Origin: Burkholderia sp. BCC0322
Lineage (GTDB): Bacteria > Pseudomonadota > Gammaproteobacteria > Burkholderiales > Burkholderiaceae
Direction: 5' to 3'
DNA length: 64,000 nucleotides
Assembly (NCBI RefSeq): GCF_902833045.1
Contig: NZ_CADFDU010000011.1
Span: forward strand, 174,260 to 238,259
This document shows, one piece after another, positions 53,324 through 62,210 of this stretch. The stretch's first letter is position 1; each line of letters opens with the position of its first letter. A model generated the notes under the pieces. That model saw nothing but the letters and a program-made list of their open reading frames with translations. It searched no databases and was not told the DNA's origin. Made by a program: the position numbers and the translations under genes.

Positions 53324-53541
53324 TGGAAGCGCAAACCTACCACGGCTACCAGATATGGGGCCACGCGATCCTGCAGCAGGACGAAATCCTGCAGCCCGAG
53401 CGCTTCGCGGCGAGCGGCACGATCACGCAGAACAACAAGCTGGTCGAGGCATCCGGCGTCCTTGGCGTATTCGACACCGAGGACGACGCGCGCGAAGCGG
53501 GGCTCGAATGGGCTCGCGCCTGGATCGACAGCCACCGCTGA
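53323..53541 (+). CDS. Small conserved protein, unknown function
   Basis: A 72-residue soluble protein with a TYHGYQIWGHAIL strand, IT and VLGVFDTEDDAREAGLEWARAWIDSHR, where the DTEDDAREAGL helix recalls small nucleotide-binding or stress proteins. It starts on the last base of the previous stop (TAATG) with GAGGTGACTCGATA as ribosome-binding region. A terminator follows. Confidence 0.72.
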   Translation: MEAQTYHGYQIWGHAILQQDEILQPERFAASGTITQNNKLVEASGVLGVFDTEDDAREAGLEWARAWIDSHR

Positions 53542-53593
53542 CCGGCCGCGTGCATCCGGCGCGCCGCCGTACACGAGCCGGCCGCGAACGGTA

Positions 53594-53634
53594 AACGAAA
53601 GAAGGGGCGTCCATGACGCCCCTTCTTTCGTTTT
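53594..53634 (+). terminator. Rho-independent terminator, probably bidirectional
   Basis: AACGAAAGAAGGGGCGT / ACGCCCCTTCTTTCGTT, 17-bp perfect arms with a 5-nt loop, ending in TTTT. It lies between convergent genes. Confidence 0.93.
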
Positions 53635-53655
53635 CAACCCGGAAACCCGGAACAC

Positions 53656-54492
53656 TTACGCGACAGGCCGCGGCGGCCTCACCGCCGCGTGCGGACGGCC
53701 GACGAGCCGCGTCAGCACGACGATCGCCACCAGCGTCGAGACGTATGCGGCGATCTGGATGCCCGCCGGACGAGCCGTATAGCCGATCAGCGTATGCAGC
53801 GCCTTGCCGACGATGCTCGTCTCCTTCAGCAGCCACGACGTATCCCAGATCGTATCGCCCCACGACGGCACGAGGCCGGCCGCCAGCAGGAAGCCGACGC
53901 ACTGGCTCGCCATGCCGGCCGCCAGCAGCACGATCAGCCCGTTGGTGACGGAGAACAGGCGCTTCAGCGGAATCTGCAGCAGTCCCGCATACATCGCATA
54001 ACCGAGCCCGGCCCCGCCGAGCACGCCGAGCAGCCCGCCAGCGATCATCTGCGGCGTCTGCCCAGGATCGCCCGCGGCGATGCCGTACAGGAACAGCACG
54101 GCCTCGGAACCTTCGCGCAGCACCGCGACGCCGACCACGATCGCCAGGCCCGTCAGCGGCCGGCTGCCGGCCGCGACGGCCCGGCCGACTTCGCCCATGT
54201 GCAGCGCCATCTCGCGGCCGTGCCGGCTCATCCAGATGCAGTGCCAGGCCAGCATCAGCGTCGCGATGAACATCACGCCCGCGTTGAATACTTCCTGCCC
54301 CATGCCGGACGCCCACTGCGAGATCACGTCGGCAAACGCCGCGATCAGGCCCGCGCCGATCACGCCGCCGACGAGCCCGCCGCCGACCCACCAGCCGCGC
54401 CGCGGCACGCCCTTCGTGGCGGCCATCACGATCGAGACGACCAGCGCGGCCTCGAGCACTTCACGGAACACAATCAGCGCGGTAGACAGCAT
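53656..54492 (-). CDS. FTR1-family high-affinity iron permease
   Basis: A 278-residue membrane protein with seven predicted helices. Both REXXE iron-binding motifs are present: REVLE (residues 10-14) and REGSE in VLREGSEAVLFLYG (about 106-110). It imports iron across the inner membrane and in the EfeUOB/Ftr systems works with a cupredoxin-type partner. Its gene lies 12 nt after the cupredoxin gene on the same strand. A P19-type protein and the FtrD ferredoxin usually found in Burkholderia Ftr operons are not seen here. Confidence 0.92.
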   Translation of the reverse strand: MLSTALIVFREVLEAALVVSIVMAATKGVPRRGWWVGGGLVGGVIGAGLIAAFADVISQWASGMGQEVFNAGVMFIATLMLAWHCIWMSRHGREMALHMGEVGRAVAAGSRPLTGLAIVVGVAVLREGSEAVLFLYGIAAGDPGQTPQMIAGGLLGVLGGAGLGYAMYAGLLQIPLKRLFSVTNGLIVLLAAGMASQCVGFLLAAGLVPSWGDTIWDTSWLLKETSIVGKALHTLIGYTARPAGIQIAAYVSTLVAIVVLTRLVGRPHAAVRPPRPVA

Positions 54493-54504
54493 GGCGGGAT
54501 CCGC

Positions 54505-54837
54505 TTACTTGACGGTCAGGTGGGTCTTCGACTGCGCTTCGTGATATTCGTCGTGAAACTCGTAGGTGCCGGCCTTCAGCGGCCCGACCAGGATCTCGGC
54601 CGACTTGCCGGCAGGAATGACCTTCTCGGCCTTGAAGTCGTCGCTCTCGAATTCCGCCGGCGTCGCATCGAGGTTCTTCACGACGAACTTCACTTTCTTG
54701 CCGGCCGGAATCGTCACGCCGTCGGGCGAAAACTTGTGGTCCTTCAGCGTCAGGTTGACGGCGTCGTCGGCGGCGAATGCGGTGGCGGCCGACGCGCCCA
54801 GCAGGACAGCGGCGAAACCCAAGGCGAAACGGTTCAT
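54505..54837 (-). CDS. Periplasmic cupredoxin-like protein
   Basis: A 110-residue secreted protein. The signal peptide (about 1-22, TAFA/ADD) precedes a single EfeO-type cupredoxin domain (VNLTLKDHKFSPDGVTIPAGKKVKFVVKN, GTYEFHDEYH). A typical type-1 copper site is not obvious (no Cys-His-Met ligand set), which fits iron rather than copper binding. It is co-transcribed with the FTR1 permease and probably hands iron to it. The start at 54837 is the first ATG of the signal peptide. Confidence 0.87.
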   Translation of the reverse strand: MNRFALGFAAVLLGASAATAFAADDAVNLTLKDHKFSPDGVTIPAGKKVKFVVKNLDATPAEFESDDFKAEKVIPAGKSAEILVGPLKAGTYEFHDEYHEAQSKTHLTVK

Positions 54838-55185
54838 GTGCGTAACGAAATGAAATATCGAAGGGTATTGATAGTAAGATCGATTCGCATTTCCAAATCG
54901 CGTACCCTTACGTGCATTATGGAGATAGCGTTTCACACGTACGCACCGAGCCTTGCCAGGCAAGGCTCTCGGCACATGAAGCCGGCGGCGCATCGGCGTC
55001 AATCGGGAAAGATTCCGACTGACGCACGCGACTGCCTTCCGATTCGTCTGACTTCACGCCGGCGAGCGATCTCGGCGCGCCAACGCGGCAATGCATGTGT
55101 CACGCCGCATGAATGCGCTTGACCTTCCCACTATGGCAAGCTTCATGCTGTCGATGCTTGTCAATCGTCAACTCAGGAGAACACG
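54838..55185. promoter_or_regulatory. Divergent region with Fur-box candidate, hairpin and MerR-type promoter
   Basis: Contains a weak Fur-box candidate at 54870-54888 (11 of 19 consensus matches), a perfect 10-bp-arm dyad at 54948-54968 (GAGCCTTGCC / GGCAAGGCTC, one central A), and the copper promoter at 55119-55149 described separately. Confidence 0.55.
55119..55149 (+). promoter_or_regulatory. MerR/CueR-type promoter of the copper chaperone gene
   Basis: -35 TTGACC (55119-55124), 19-bp spacer (55125-55143) and -10 CATGCT (55144-55149). The spacer carries the imperfect dyad ACCTTCCC / GGCAAGCT. A -35 TTGACC inside a CCTT...AAGG-type dyad with a 19-bp spacer is characteristic of promoters activated by CueR-like metal sensors. 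Confidence 0.7.
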
Positions 55186-55386
55186 ATGGAATTCGAAGTC
55201 CAGGACATGACCTGCGGCGGCTGCGCCAATGCCATCACGCGCGCGGTGACGGCCGCCGATCCCGCCGCGAAGCTCGACATCGACGTCGCGGCGAAGATCG
55301 TCAAGGTCGAATCGGCACAAGGCGCGCAGCGCGTGCAGTCGATCATCGAAGCCGCCGGCTTCCACCCCGCGCTGCGCGCCGCATGA
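55186..55386 (+). CDS. Copper chaperone (CopZ-like HMA domain)
   Basis: A 66-residue heavy-metal-associated domain with the MTCGGC copper-binding motif (8-13) and the usual beta-alpha-beta-beta-alpha-beta length. It should shuttle Cu(I), probably to a CopA ATPase encoded elsewhere. It has a good AGGAG ribosome-binding site and the MerR-type promoter upstream. Confidence 0.92.
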   Translation: MEFEVQDMTCGGCANAITRAVTAADPAAKLDIDVAAKIVKVESAQGAQRVQSIIEAAGFHPALRAA

Positions 55387-55450
55387 CGCGCACGCACCGC
55401 GACCCGCGGGCACACCGCCGTACGGCGCCGCGCCCGCGGCCGATTTCGCG

Positions 55451-56941
55451 TCAGCGCAGCCTGATCAGCGTCGACTTCAGCTCGGTGTACTTCTCGAGCG
55501 CGTGCAACGACTTGTCGCGGCCGTTGCCCGACTGCTTGTAGCCGCCGAACGGGAAGTTCATGTCGCCGCCCTCGTCGTAGCAGTTCACCCAGACGGTGCC
55601 CGCACGCAGCCGGCGCGACACGTCGTGCGCGGTCGTCAGGTTCGACGTCCACACGGCCGCGGCCAGCCCGTATTCGGTGTCGTTCGCGATCCGCACGGCC
55701 TCGTCGACGTCGTCGAACACGATCACCGACAGCACGGGCCCGAAGATCTCCTCACGCGCGATCTTCGCATCGGGCTTCACCTCGAACACCGTCGGCTCCA
55801 CGTAGAAGCCGCCCGTTTCCTCCTTCACGCGCGCACCGCCCGTGACGAGCCGGCCTTCGCTGCGCCCGGCCTCGATATAGCCGAGCACGCGCTCGAGCTG
55901 GATGCCGTCGACGATCGCGCCCATCGACACCGACGGATCGAGCGGATTGCCGGGCACGTATGCGCGCGCGGCCGCGACGAGCTTCTCGATGAACGCGTCC
56001 TTGATGTCGCGATGCACGAGCAGCCGCGAACCCGCCGTGCACATCTCGCCCATGTTGTAGAAGATCGCGCCGGCGGCGGCCTGCGCCGCGCGGTCGAGAT
56101 CGGGACAATCGGGCAGCACGATGTTCGGCGACTTGCCGCCGAGTTCGAGCCACGCGCGCTTCAGGTTCGACTGCGCGGCGTATTGCATGATCAGCTTGCC
56201 GACCGCCGTCGAGCCCGTGAACGCGATGCAGTCGACGTCGCGATGCAGCGCGAGCAGCTTGCCCGGCTCGCCCGCGCCCGGCACGACGTTGAACACGCCG
56301 GCCGGAATGCCGGCCTCGTACGCGAGCTGCGCGACACGGATCGCGGTCAGCGGCGATTTCTCCGACGGCTTCAGCACCACGCTGTTGCCGGCCGCGAGCG
56401 CCGGCCCGAATTTCCACGCGGCCATCAGGATCGGGAAGTTCCATGGCACCACGGCGGCCACCACGCCGACCGGCTCGCGCGTGACGAGACCGACGAGATG
56501 ATGATCGGCCGGCGCGACCTCGCCGCCGACCTTGTCGATCGCTTCCGCGAACCATTCGACGCAGTACGCGGCGCCCGGCACGTCGACCGTCGTCGTGTCG
56601 CCGATCGGCTTGCCGGCGTCGAGCGTCTCGAGCAGCGACAGCTCGTCGAGATGCTCGCGCATCAGCGCGGCCCAGCGCAGCAGCACGGCCTTGCGCGCAC
56701 GCGGGTTCAGCCCCGCCCACACGCCCGCGTCGAACGCGCGGCGCGCGGCGGCGACGGCCGCGTTCACGTCGGCTTCGCCGCAATCGGCGACCTTCGCGAG
56801 CACGCGGCCGTCGATCGGGCTCACGCAGTCGAACGTCTTGCCGCCGTGCGCGTCGCGCGATGCGCCGTCGACGAATGCGCGCCCTTCGATCTCGAGCGAC
56901 GCCGCCTTGTCCTGCCAGTCAGCCAAAGTCAACTTTTTCAT
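55451..56941 (-). CDS. puuC: Aldehyde dehydrogenase, PuuC type
   Basis: A 496-residue NAD(P)+-dependent aldehyde dehydrogenase. The catalytic Cys301 lies in GEMCTAGSR and Glu267 in LELGGKSPN. VVPWNFPILMAAWKFGPALAAGN and FTGSTAVGK bind NAD. Next to PuuR and opposite puuD/puuA, it probably oxidises gamma-glutamyl-gamma-aminobutyraldehyde from putrescine; broad specificity toward other aminoaldehydes is usual. It follows the PuuR gene by 97 nt on the same strand. Confidence 0.88.
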   Translation of the reverse strand: MKKLTLADWQDKAASLEIEGRAFVDGASRDAHGGKTFDCVSPIDGRVLAKVADCGEADVNAAVAAARRAFDAGVWAGLNPRARKAVLLRWAALMREHLDELSLLETLDAGKPIGDTTTVDVPGAAYCVEWFAEAIDKVGGEVAPADHHLVGLVTREPVGVVAAVVPWNFPILMAAWKFGPALAAGNSVVLKPSEKSPLTAIRVAQLAYEAGIPAGVFNVVPGAGEPGKLLALHRDVDCIAFTGSTAVGKLIMQYAAQSNLKRAWLELGGKSPNIVLPDCPDLDRAAQAAAGAIFYNMGEMCTAGSRLLVHRDIKDAFIEKLVAAARAYVPGNPLDPSVSMGAIVDGIQLERVLGYIEAGRSEGRLVTGGARVKEETGGFYVEPTVFEVKPDAKIAREEIFGPVLSVIVFDDVDEAVRIANDTEYGLAAAVWTSNLTTAHDVSRRLRAGTVWVNCYDEGGDMNFPFGGYKQSGNGRDKSLHALEKYTELKSTLIRLR

Positions 56942-57038
56942 CAGGATGCCTCAGTTTTTTGGCACTCGCGATGCGGCACGCCGCTGCGCATGACGCGCAG
57001 CCGGCCGGCAGCGAATGCAGTGACGCGCGGTGCGAAGG

Positions 57039-57608
57039 TCAGAAGGTCGCCGGCGAATTGGCCGAGACGACCTCGCAGATCTGTTCCGCGCTGGGATTGC
57101 GAAAACGGTGCGGCAAACGGCTTTCGAAGTAGTAGCCGTCTCCGGGGTCGAGCAGCCACGTCGCGCCGTCGACCGTCAGCTCGAGCCGGCCCGACACGAC
57201 GACCCCGCCCTCGTGCCCCGCGTGCACGAGCATCTCGGGCCCCGTATCGGCCTGCGGCTGGTAGATCTCGCGCAGGATGCACATGTTGCGGTCCCTCATG
57301 CTCGCGCCGACCAGGTGAAACGCGAGCGTGTCGTTGCCGAGGTTCGGCATCTCGTCGCGACGCGACACGACCGAACGCGATTCGACGAGCTCGAACGTGA
57401 AGAACTCCGCGAGACTCATCGGGATGCATTCGAGCAGTTTCTTCAGCGAGCCGACCGACGGGCTCACGCGGCCCTGTTCGATCAGCGAGATCGTGCCGTT
57501 GGTCACGCCGGCCCGCTTCGCGAGTTCGCGCTGCGACAGGCCTTGCTTGTTGCGCACGAAACGCAGGCGCTCGGCGACTTCGGTGGACATCGATTCGGTT
57601 TCGGACAC
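57039..57608 (-). CDS. puuR: XRE-cupin transcriptional regulator (PuuR-like)
   Basis: A 189-residue regulator. The N-terminal HTH (about 8-65: AERLRFVRNKQGLSQRELAKRAGVTNGTISLIEQGRVSPSVGSLKKLLE) is followed by a C-terminal cupin ligand domain (about 110-185: HAGHEGGVVVSGRLELTVDG, DPGDGYYFESRLPHRFRN). This is PuuR, the putrescine-responsive repressor, by architecture and context. A PuuR-like site lies upstream at 57711-57735. Confidence 0.9.
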   Translation of the reverse strand: MSETESMSTEVAERLRFVRNKQGLSQRELAKRAGVTNGTISLIEQGRVSPSVGSLKKLLECIPMSLAEFFTFELVESRSVVSRRDEMPNLGNDTLAFHLVGASMRDRNMCILREIYQPQADTGPEMLVHAGHEGGVVVSGRLELTVDGATWLLDPGDGYYFESRLPHRFRNPSAEQICEVVSANSPATF

Positions 57609-58514
57609 GGTAAGTGCGATGGCAAAGTGAAACGACGCGGTGGACAGCCGTTGAATATTCTAATCACTTTATGCCGAGCATTAGCGGGGAAAACCCTGAA
57701 AGGCGTTCGAAATAATGAACGCCGTGCACATTATTCCGTTTGCGAATCTTTTGTTCGCACTGCTCGGGAAAGCCCTGATGCAGCACCGTTAAAAAACATT
57801 TGACGCCGTTTTTGGCTCGTATATGCTGGCTCTCAGGTTAGCGTCATCAAGCTTTCATGGGCAGCAAAAAGCGTTATTGCAACGCAAAAATTGATGCCCA
57901 TCAATGTAAATAACGTGTAACCGGCGCCTTGATTATTTTAAACGCCCAGCGCGTCGAAACGGTCAGGTGTTCAATACTTTCAACAACCCAGTCGAGTGTA
58001 ATCGTGAGAGTCCGTGGCCCTCTGGTGAGGTGGGATCGAGGCGATGTGCGAAGTTTGCGCAGCGCGTCGTCCGCTTCCGACGACGGCAGTTGCGGCTGGC
58101 ATAGTCCTCGCCTGCTTCATCTGTCGATCTACACCATCCTGTCTCGTCGTTCCGTTCGGCGTCACAACGCCGTTTCCGCACGCGCATTCGTCGCCGTCGA
58201 TACGGACGAAGTGGCGTCGCTGTTGCCGTAGCGCCTCTCCCTTCTTTACGTCGTTCGTTTCGTCTGCTGATTCGCCAACCGCATCGTCCGTGCGGTGACG
58301 GAACGCGTTCGCGCATTCGTTGCCGCGTCGCGTATCGCAATGAAACGAACGACGGCCTGATCGTCGCGCGCAGCGCGGATCGCCACGCCATCCCGTTGCG
58401 CCCATTCACCAGCGGCCCTGCGTCTCACGCAAGGCTGCGGGGCTGTTGCACGCCGGCGTTTCGCCCCATCCGGCAAGCAAGACGCAACAACCCTCCGGAT
58501 AACTGATTGACGTC
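57609..58514. promoter_or_regulatory. Divergent puu control region, 906 bp
   Basis: Unusually long and AT-rich at its left. It has AATAATG...CATTATT at 57711-57735 (11-nt spacer; includes ATAATGAACG, similar to the E. coli PuuR site). A sigma-70 promoter candidate, TTGACG (57800-57805), 16 bp, TATGCT (57822-57827), follows. There are also inverted repeats at 57871-57885 (GCGTT/AACGC) and 57890-57905 (ATTGATG-CC-CATCAAT). From about 57930 to 58514 I see no gene or obvious structure; if the promoter is right, this is a leader of about 680 nt before puuD. Confidence 0.6.
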
Positions 58515-59303
58515 ATGGATAGAAGGAAACCCCTCGTCGGCATCACAGCCGACCACACGCAAATCGGCGCACACGCATCGCACACGGTCGGCGACAAGTA
58601 CGTCGCCGCGATCGTCGACGGCGCGCAAGCGTTCGCCATGGTGCTGCCCGCGCTCGGCGAGCGCCAGTCGGTCGACGACGTACTCGACGCGGTCGACGGC
58701 CTGCTGTTTACCGGCAGCTACTCGAACGTCGAGCCGCACCTGTACGGCGGCGAACCGAGCGCACCGGGCACGAAGCACGACCCGGCCCGCGACGCGACCA
58801 CGCTGCCGCTGCTGCGCGCGGCGATTGCCGCGGGCGTGCCCGTGCTGGCCGTCTGCCGCGGCTTCCAGGAGCTGAACGTCGCCTGCGGCGGCACGCTGCA
58901 CCAGCGCGTGCATGAAGTGCCGGGCCTCGCCGATCACCGCGAGGACGACGATGCGCCGATGGACACGCAATACGGCCCCGCGCACGTCGTGCGCCTGACG
59001 CCCGGCGGCAAGCTGCACGCGCTCGCCGGCGGCCGCGACGACGTGCACGTGAATTCGCTGCACAAGCAGGGCATCGCCCAGCTCGGCGACGGCCTCGCCG
59101 TCGAGGCCGTCGCGCCGGACGGGCTGATCGAAGCCGTGAGCGTCGTCGATGCACCGGCTTTCGCCCTCGCCGTGCAATGGCATCCGGAATGGCGCCATGC
59201 GCAGGACCCGCTGTCGAGCGCGATCTTCCGCGCCTTCGGCGATGCCTGCCGCGCCCGCCGCGCTACCCGCACGCGTGCCATGGCCGCCGCCGCGCTCGCC
59301 TGA
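58515..59303 (+). CDS. puuD: Gamma-glutamyl-gamma-aminobutyrate hydrolase
   Basis: A 262-residue class I amidotransferase-fold hydrolase that frees GABA from gamma-glutamyl-GABA. The nucleophile is Cys114 in LAVCRGFQELNVACGGTLHQ; the catalytic His is in VQWHPEWR. GITADHTQIGAH at the start is family-like. It lies 28 nt upstream of puuA. Confidence 0.93.
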   Translation: MDRRKPLVGITADHTQIGAHASHTVGDKYVAAIVDGAQAFAMVLPALGERQSVDDVLDAVDGLLFTGSYSNVEPHLYGGEPSAPGTKHDPARDATTLPLLRAAIAAGVPVLAVCRGFQELNVACGGTLHQRVHEVPGLADHREDDDAPMDTQYGPAHVVRLTPGGKLHALAGGRDDVHVNSLHKQGIAQLGDGLAVEAVAPDGLIEAVSVVDAPAFALAVQWHPEWRHAQDPLSSAIFRAFGDACRARRATRTRAMAAAALA

Positions 59304-59331
59304 GCGCGCCGACCCACTTACGAGAACAGAC

Positions 59332-60669
59332 ATGCAAGACATCGAAAGTTTTCTGAAGCAACACCGGATCACCGAAGTCGAGGCGATCATTCCCGACATG
59401 GCCGGCATCGCGCGCGGCAAGATCACGCCGCGCAACAAGTTCACGTCCGGCGAATCGATGCGGCTGCCGCAGGCCGTGATGGTGCAGACCGTCACCGGCG
59501 AATATCCGGAAGACGGTTCGCTGACCGGCGTGACCGACCCGGACATGGTATGCGTGCCCGACGAGTCGACGATCCGCCTGATTCCGTGGGCCGTCGACCC
59601 GACCGCGCAGGTGATCCACGACTGCGTGCACTTCGACGGCTCGCCGGTCGAGATCTCGCCGCGCTACGTGCTGCGCCGCGTGCTCGACCTGTACAAGGCG
59701 AAGGGCTGGAAGCCCGTGGTCGCACCGGAGCTCGAGTTCTACCTGGTCGACATGAACAAGGATCCCGACCTGCCGCTGCGCCCGCCGGTCGGCCGCACGG
59801 GCCGCCCCGAAACGGGCCGTCAGTCGTATTCGATCGAGGCCGTCAACGAGTTCGATCCGCTGTTCGAGGACATCTACGAGTACTGCGAAGCACAGAACCT
59901 CGACATCGACACGCTGATCCACGAGGTCGGCGCCGCGCAGATGGAGATCAATTTCATGCACGGCGACGCGCTGTCGCTGGCCGACCAGGTGTTCCTGTTC
60001 AAGCGCACCGTGCGCGAGGCCGCGCTGCGCCACAACATGTACGCGACCTTCATGGCCAAGCCGATGGAAGACGAACCGGGTTCGGCGATGCACGTGCACC
60101 AGAGCATCGTCGACGAGGAAACGGGCCAGAACCTGTTCACGTCGCCGGAAACCGGCGGCGCGACGTCGATGTTCTACAACTACCTCGCGGGGCTGCAGAA
60201 GTACACGCCGGCACTGATGCCGATCTTCGCGCCGTACATCAACTCGTATCGCCGCCTGTCGCGCTTCATGGCCGCGCCGATCAACGTGCAGTGGGGCTAC
60301 GACAACCGCACGGTCGGCTTCCGTATCCCGCACTCGGGCCCGTCCGCGCGCCGGATCGAGAACCGCATTCCGGGCGTCGACTGCAACCCGTACCTCGCGC
60401 TCGCCGCGACGCTCGCGGCCGGCTATCTCGGCATGACGCAGCGCCTGGAGCCGACCGAGCCGCTCGTCAGCGACGGCTACGAACTGCCGTACCAGCTGCC
60501 GCGCAACCTCGAGGAAGGGCTGACGCTGATGGCCGCCTGCGAGCCGCTCGGCGAGATCCTCGGCCACAAGTTCCTGAAGGCGTATTTCGCGCTGAAGGAA
60601 ACCGAATACGAAGCGTTCTTCCGCGTGATCAGCTCCTGGGAACGCCGCCATCTGCTGCTGCACGTGTGA
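59332..60669 (+). CDS. puuA: Glutamine synthetase family gamma-glutamylpolyamine synthetase
   Basis: A 445-residue GS-fold ligase that gamma-glutamylates putrescine with ATP. EVEAIIPDMAGIARGKITPRNKF at the N-terminus separates the PuuA group from GlnA. VVAPELEFYLVDMNKDPDLP and GAAQMEINFMHGDAL supply metal and ATP ligands, with GSAMHVHQSI and GFRIPHSGPSARRIENRIPGVDCNPYLALAATLAAGY. The length fits PuuA. It is co-transcribed with puuD and the aminotransferase. Confidence 0.93.
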   Translation: MQDIESFLKQHRITEVEAIIPDMAGIARGKITPRNKFTSGESMRLPQAVMVQTVTGEYPEDGSLTGVTDPDMVCVPDESTIRLIPWAVDPTAQVIHDCVHFDGSPVEISPRYVLRRVLDLYKAKGWKPVVAPELEFYLVDMNKDPDLPLRPPVGRTGRPETGRQSYSIEAVNEFDPLFEDIYEYCEAQNLDIDTLIHEVGAAQMEINFMHGDALSLADQVFLFKRTVREAALRHNMYATFMAKPMEDEPGSAMHVHQSIVDEETGQNLFTSPETGGATSMFYNYLAGLQKYTPALMPIFAPYINSYRRLSRFMAAPINVQWGYDNRTVGFRIPHSGPSARRIENRIPGVDCNPYLALAATLAAGYLGMTQRLEPTEPLVSDGYELPYQLPRNLEEGLTLMAACEPLGEILGHKFLKAYFALKETEYEAFFRVISSWERRHLLLHV

Positions 60670-60706
60670 GCGTGCGCACAACCGAATACGGAATCACGGA
60701 GGAAAC

Positions 60707-62149
60707 ATGACTTACCGCAACGAATCTGCCTGGATCCAGCCGGCCGCGCCGGGCGCCACGGCCGCAACGCCCCGCGCGACGCAGGCGCGCACGACCGCCG
60801 AATACCGCGCGCTCGATGCCGCGCACCACATTCACCCGTTCTCCGACATGGGCGCGCTGAACCGCGCGGGCAGCCGCGTGATCGTGAAGGCCGATGGCGT
60901 CTACCTGTGGGACTCGGACGGCAACAAGGTGATCGACGGGATGGCCGGCCTCTGGTGCGTGAACGTCGGCTACGGCCGCAAGGAACTCGCCGACGCCGCG
61001 TATCGCCAGCTCCAGGAATTGCCGTTCTACAACACGTTCTTCAAGACCACGCACCCGCCGGTGATCGAGCTTTCCGCGATGCTCGCGGAAGTCACGCCGG
61101 CCGGCTTCAACCACTTCTTCTATTGCAACAGCGGCTCGGAAGGCAACGACACCGTGCTGCGCCTCGTGCACCAGTACTGGCGCGTGCAGGGCCGGCCGCA
61201 GAAGAAGTACGTGATCTCGCGCAAGAACGGCTATCACGGCTCGACGATCGCCGGCGGCACGCTCGGCGGGATGGGCTACATGCACGAGCAGATGCCGTCG
61301 AAGGTCGAGCACATCGTGCATATCGACCAGCCGTACTTCTTCGGCGAGGCAGCGGCCGGTGAAACGCCGGAAGCGTTCGGCCTGGCCCGCGCGCAGCAGC
61401 TCGAAGCGAAGATCCTCGAACTCGGCGCGGAGAACGTCGCGGCGTTCATCGGCGAGCCGTTCCAGGGCGCGGGCGGCGTGATCTTCCCGCCGTCGACGTA
61501 CTGGCCGGAAATCCAGCGGATCTGCCGCAAGTACGACGTCCTGCTGGTGGCCGACGAAGTGATCGGCGGCTTCGGCCGCACCGGCGAATGGTTCGCACAC
61601 CAGCATTTCGGTTTCGAGCCCGATCTGATCACGATGGCGAAGGGCCTCACGTCGGGCTACGTGCCGATGGGCGCCGTCGGCATTCACGAGCGCGTGGCGC
61701 GACCGATCATCGACAACGGCGAATTCAACCACGGCCTCACGTACTCGGGCCACCCGGTTGCCGCGGCCGTCGCGGTCGCGAACCTGAAGCTGCTGCGCGA
61801 CGAAGGGATCGTCGAGCGCGTGAAGAACGACACGGGCCCGTACTTCCAGTCGCTGATGCGCGAAACCTTCGCGCGTCACCCGATCGTCGGCGAAGTGCAC
61901 GGCCACGGCCTCGTCGCGAGCCTGCAGCTCGCCGAGGCGCCGGCCGAACGCCGCCGCTTCGCGAACGGCGGCGACGTCGGCACGATCTGCCGCGACTTCT
62001 GCTTCAACGGCAACCTGATCATGCGCGCGACCGGCGACCGGATGCTGCTGTCGCCGCCGCTCGTGATCTCGCGTCCGGAAATTGATGAACTCGTATCGAA
62101 GGCGAAAAAAGCAGTCGATGCAACCGCCCAGCAACTGGGTATTTCGTAA
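60707..62149 (+). CDS. Polyamine/omega-amino acid aminotransferase (SpuC-like)
   Basis: A 480-residue class III PLP aminotransferase. The Schiff-base lysine is in MAKGLTSGYVPMGAVG (Lys312), the PLP-ring Asp in LLVADEVIGGFGRTGEWF, with HPFSDMGALNRAG and YCNSGSEGNDTVLRL. It resembles SpuC (putrescine/spermidine:pyruvate aminotransferase); GABA or beta-alanine aminotransferase activity cannot be excluded. It lies 37 nt after puuA. Its presence gives a transamination route besides gamma-glutamylation. Confidence 0.88.
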   Translation: MTYRNESAWIQPAAPGATAATPRATQARTTAEYRALDAAHHIHPFSDMGALNRAGSRVIVKADGVYLWDSDGNKVIDGMAGLWCVNVGYGRKELADAAYRQLQELPFYNTFFKTTHPPVIELSAMLAEVTPAGFNHFFYCNSGSEGNDTVLRLVHQYWRVQGRPQKKYVISRKNGYHGSTIAGGTLGGMGYMHEQMPSKVEHIVHIDQPYFFGEAAAGETPEAFGLARAQQLEAKILELGAENVAAFIGEPFQGAGGVIFPPSTYWPEIQRICRKYDVLLVADEVIGGFGRTGEWFAHQHFGFEPDLITMAKGLTSGYVPMGAVGIHERVARPIIDNGEFNHGLTYSGHPVAAAVAVANLKLLRDEGIVERVKNDTGPYFQSLMRETFARHPIVGEVHGHGLVASLQLAEAPAERRRFANGGDVGTICRDFCFNGNLIMRATGDRMLLSPPLVISRPEIDELVSKAKKAVDATAQQLGIS

Positions 62150-62210
62150 CGGTTTTGCCTACAGGCGTGCGGCGGGCGCCGCACGTCGCCATAACCAGGG
62201 GAACTCCACC

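Noticed and set aside
54948-54968. Intrinsic terminator
   Set aside because: Perfect stem but no T-run on either strand.
57930-58490. Protein-coding gene in the puu leader (85-150 codon frames)
   Set aside because: Frames overlap in several phases, no ribosome-binding site, Arg/Cys-rich low-complexity products.
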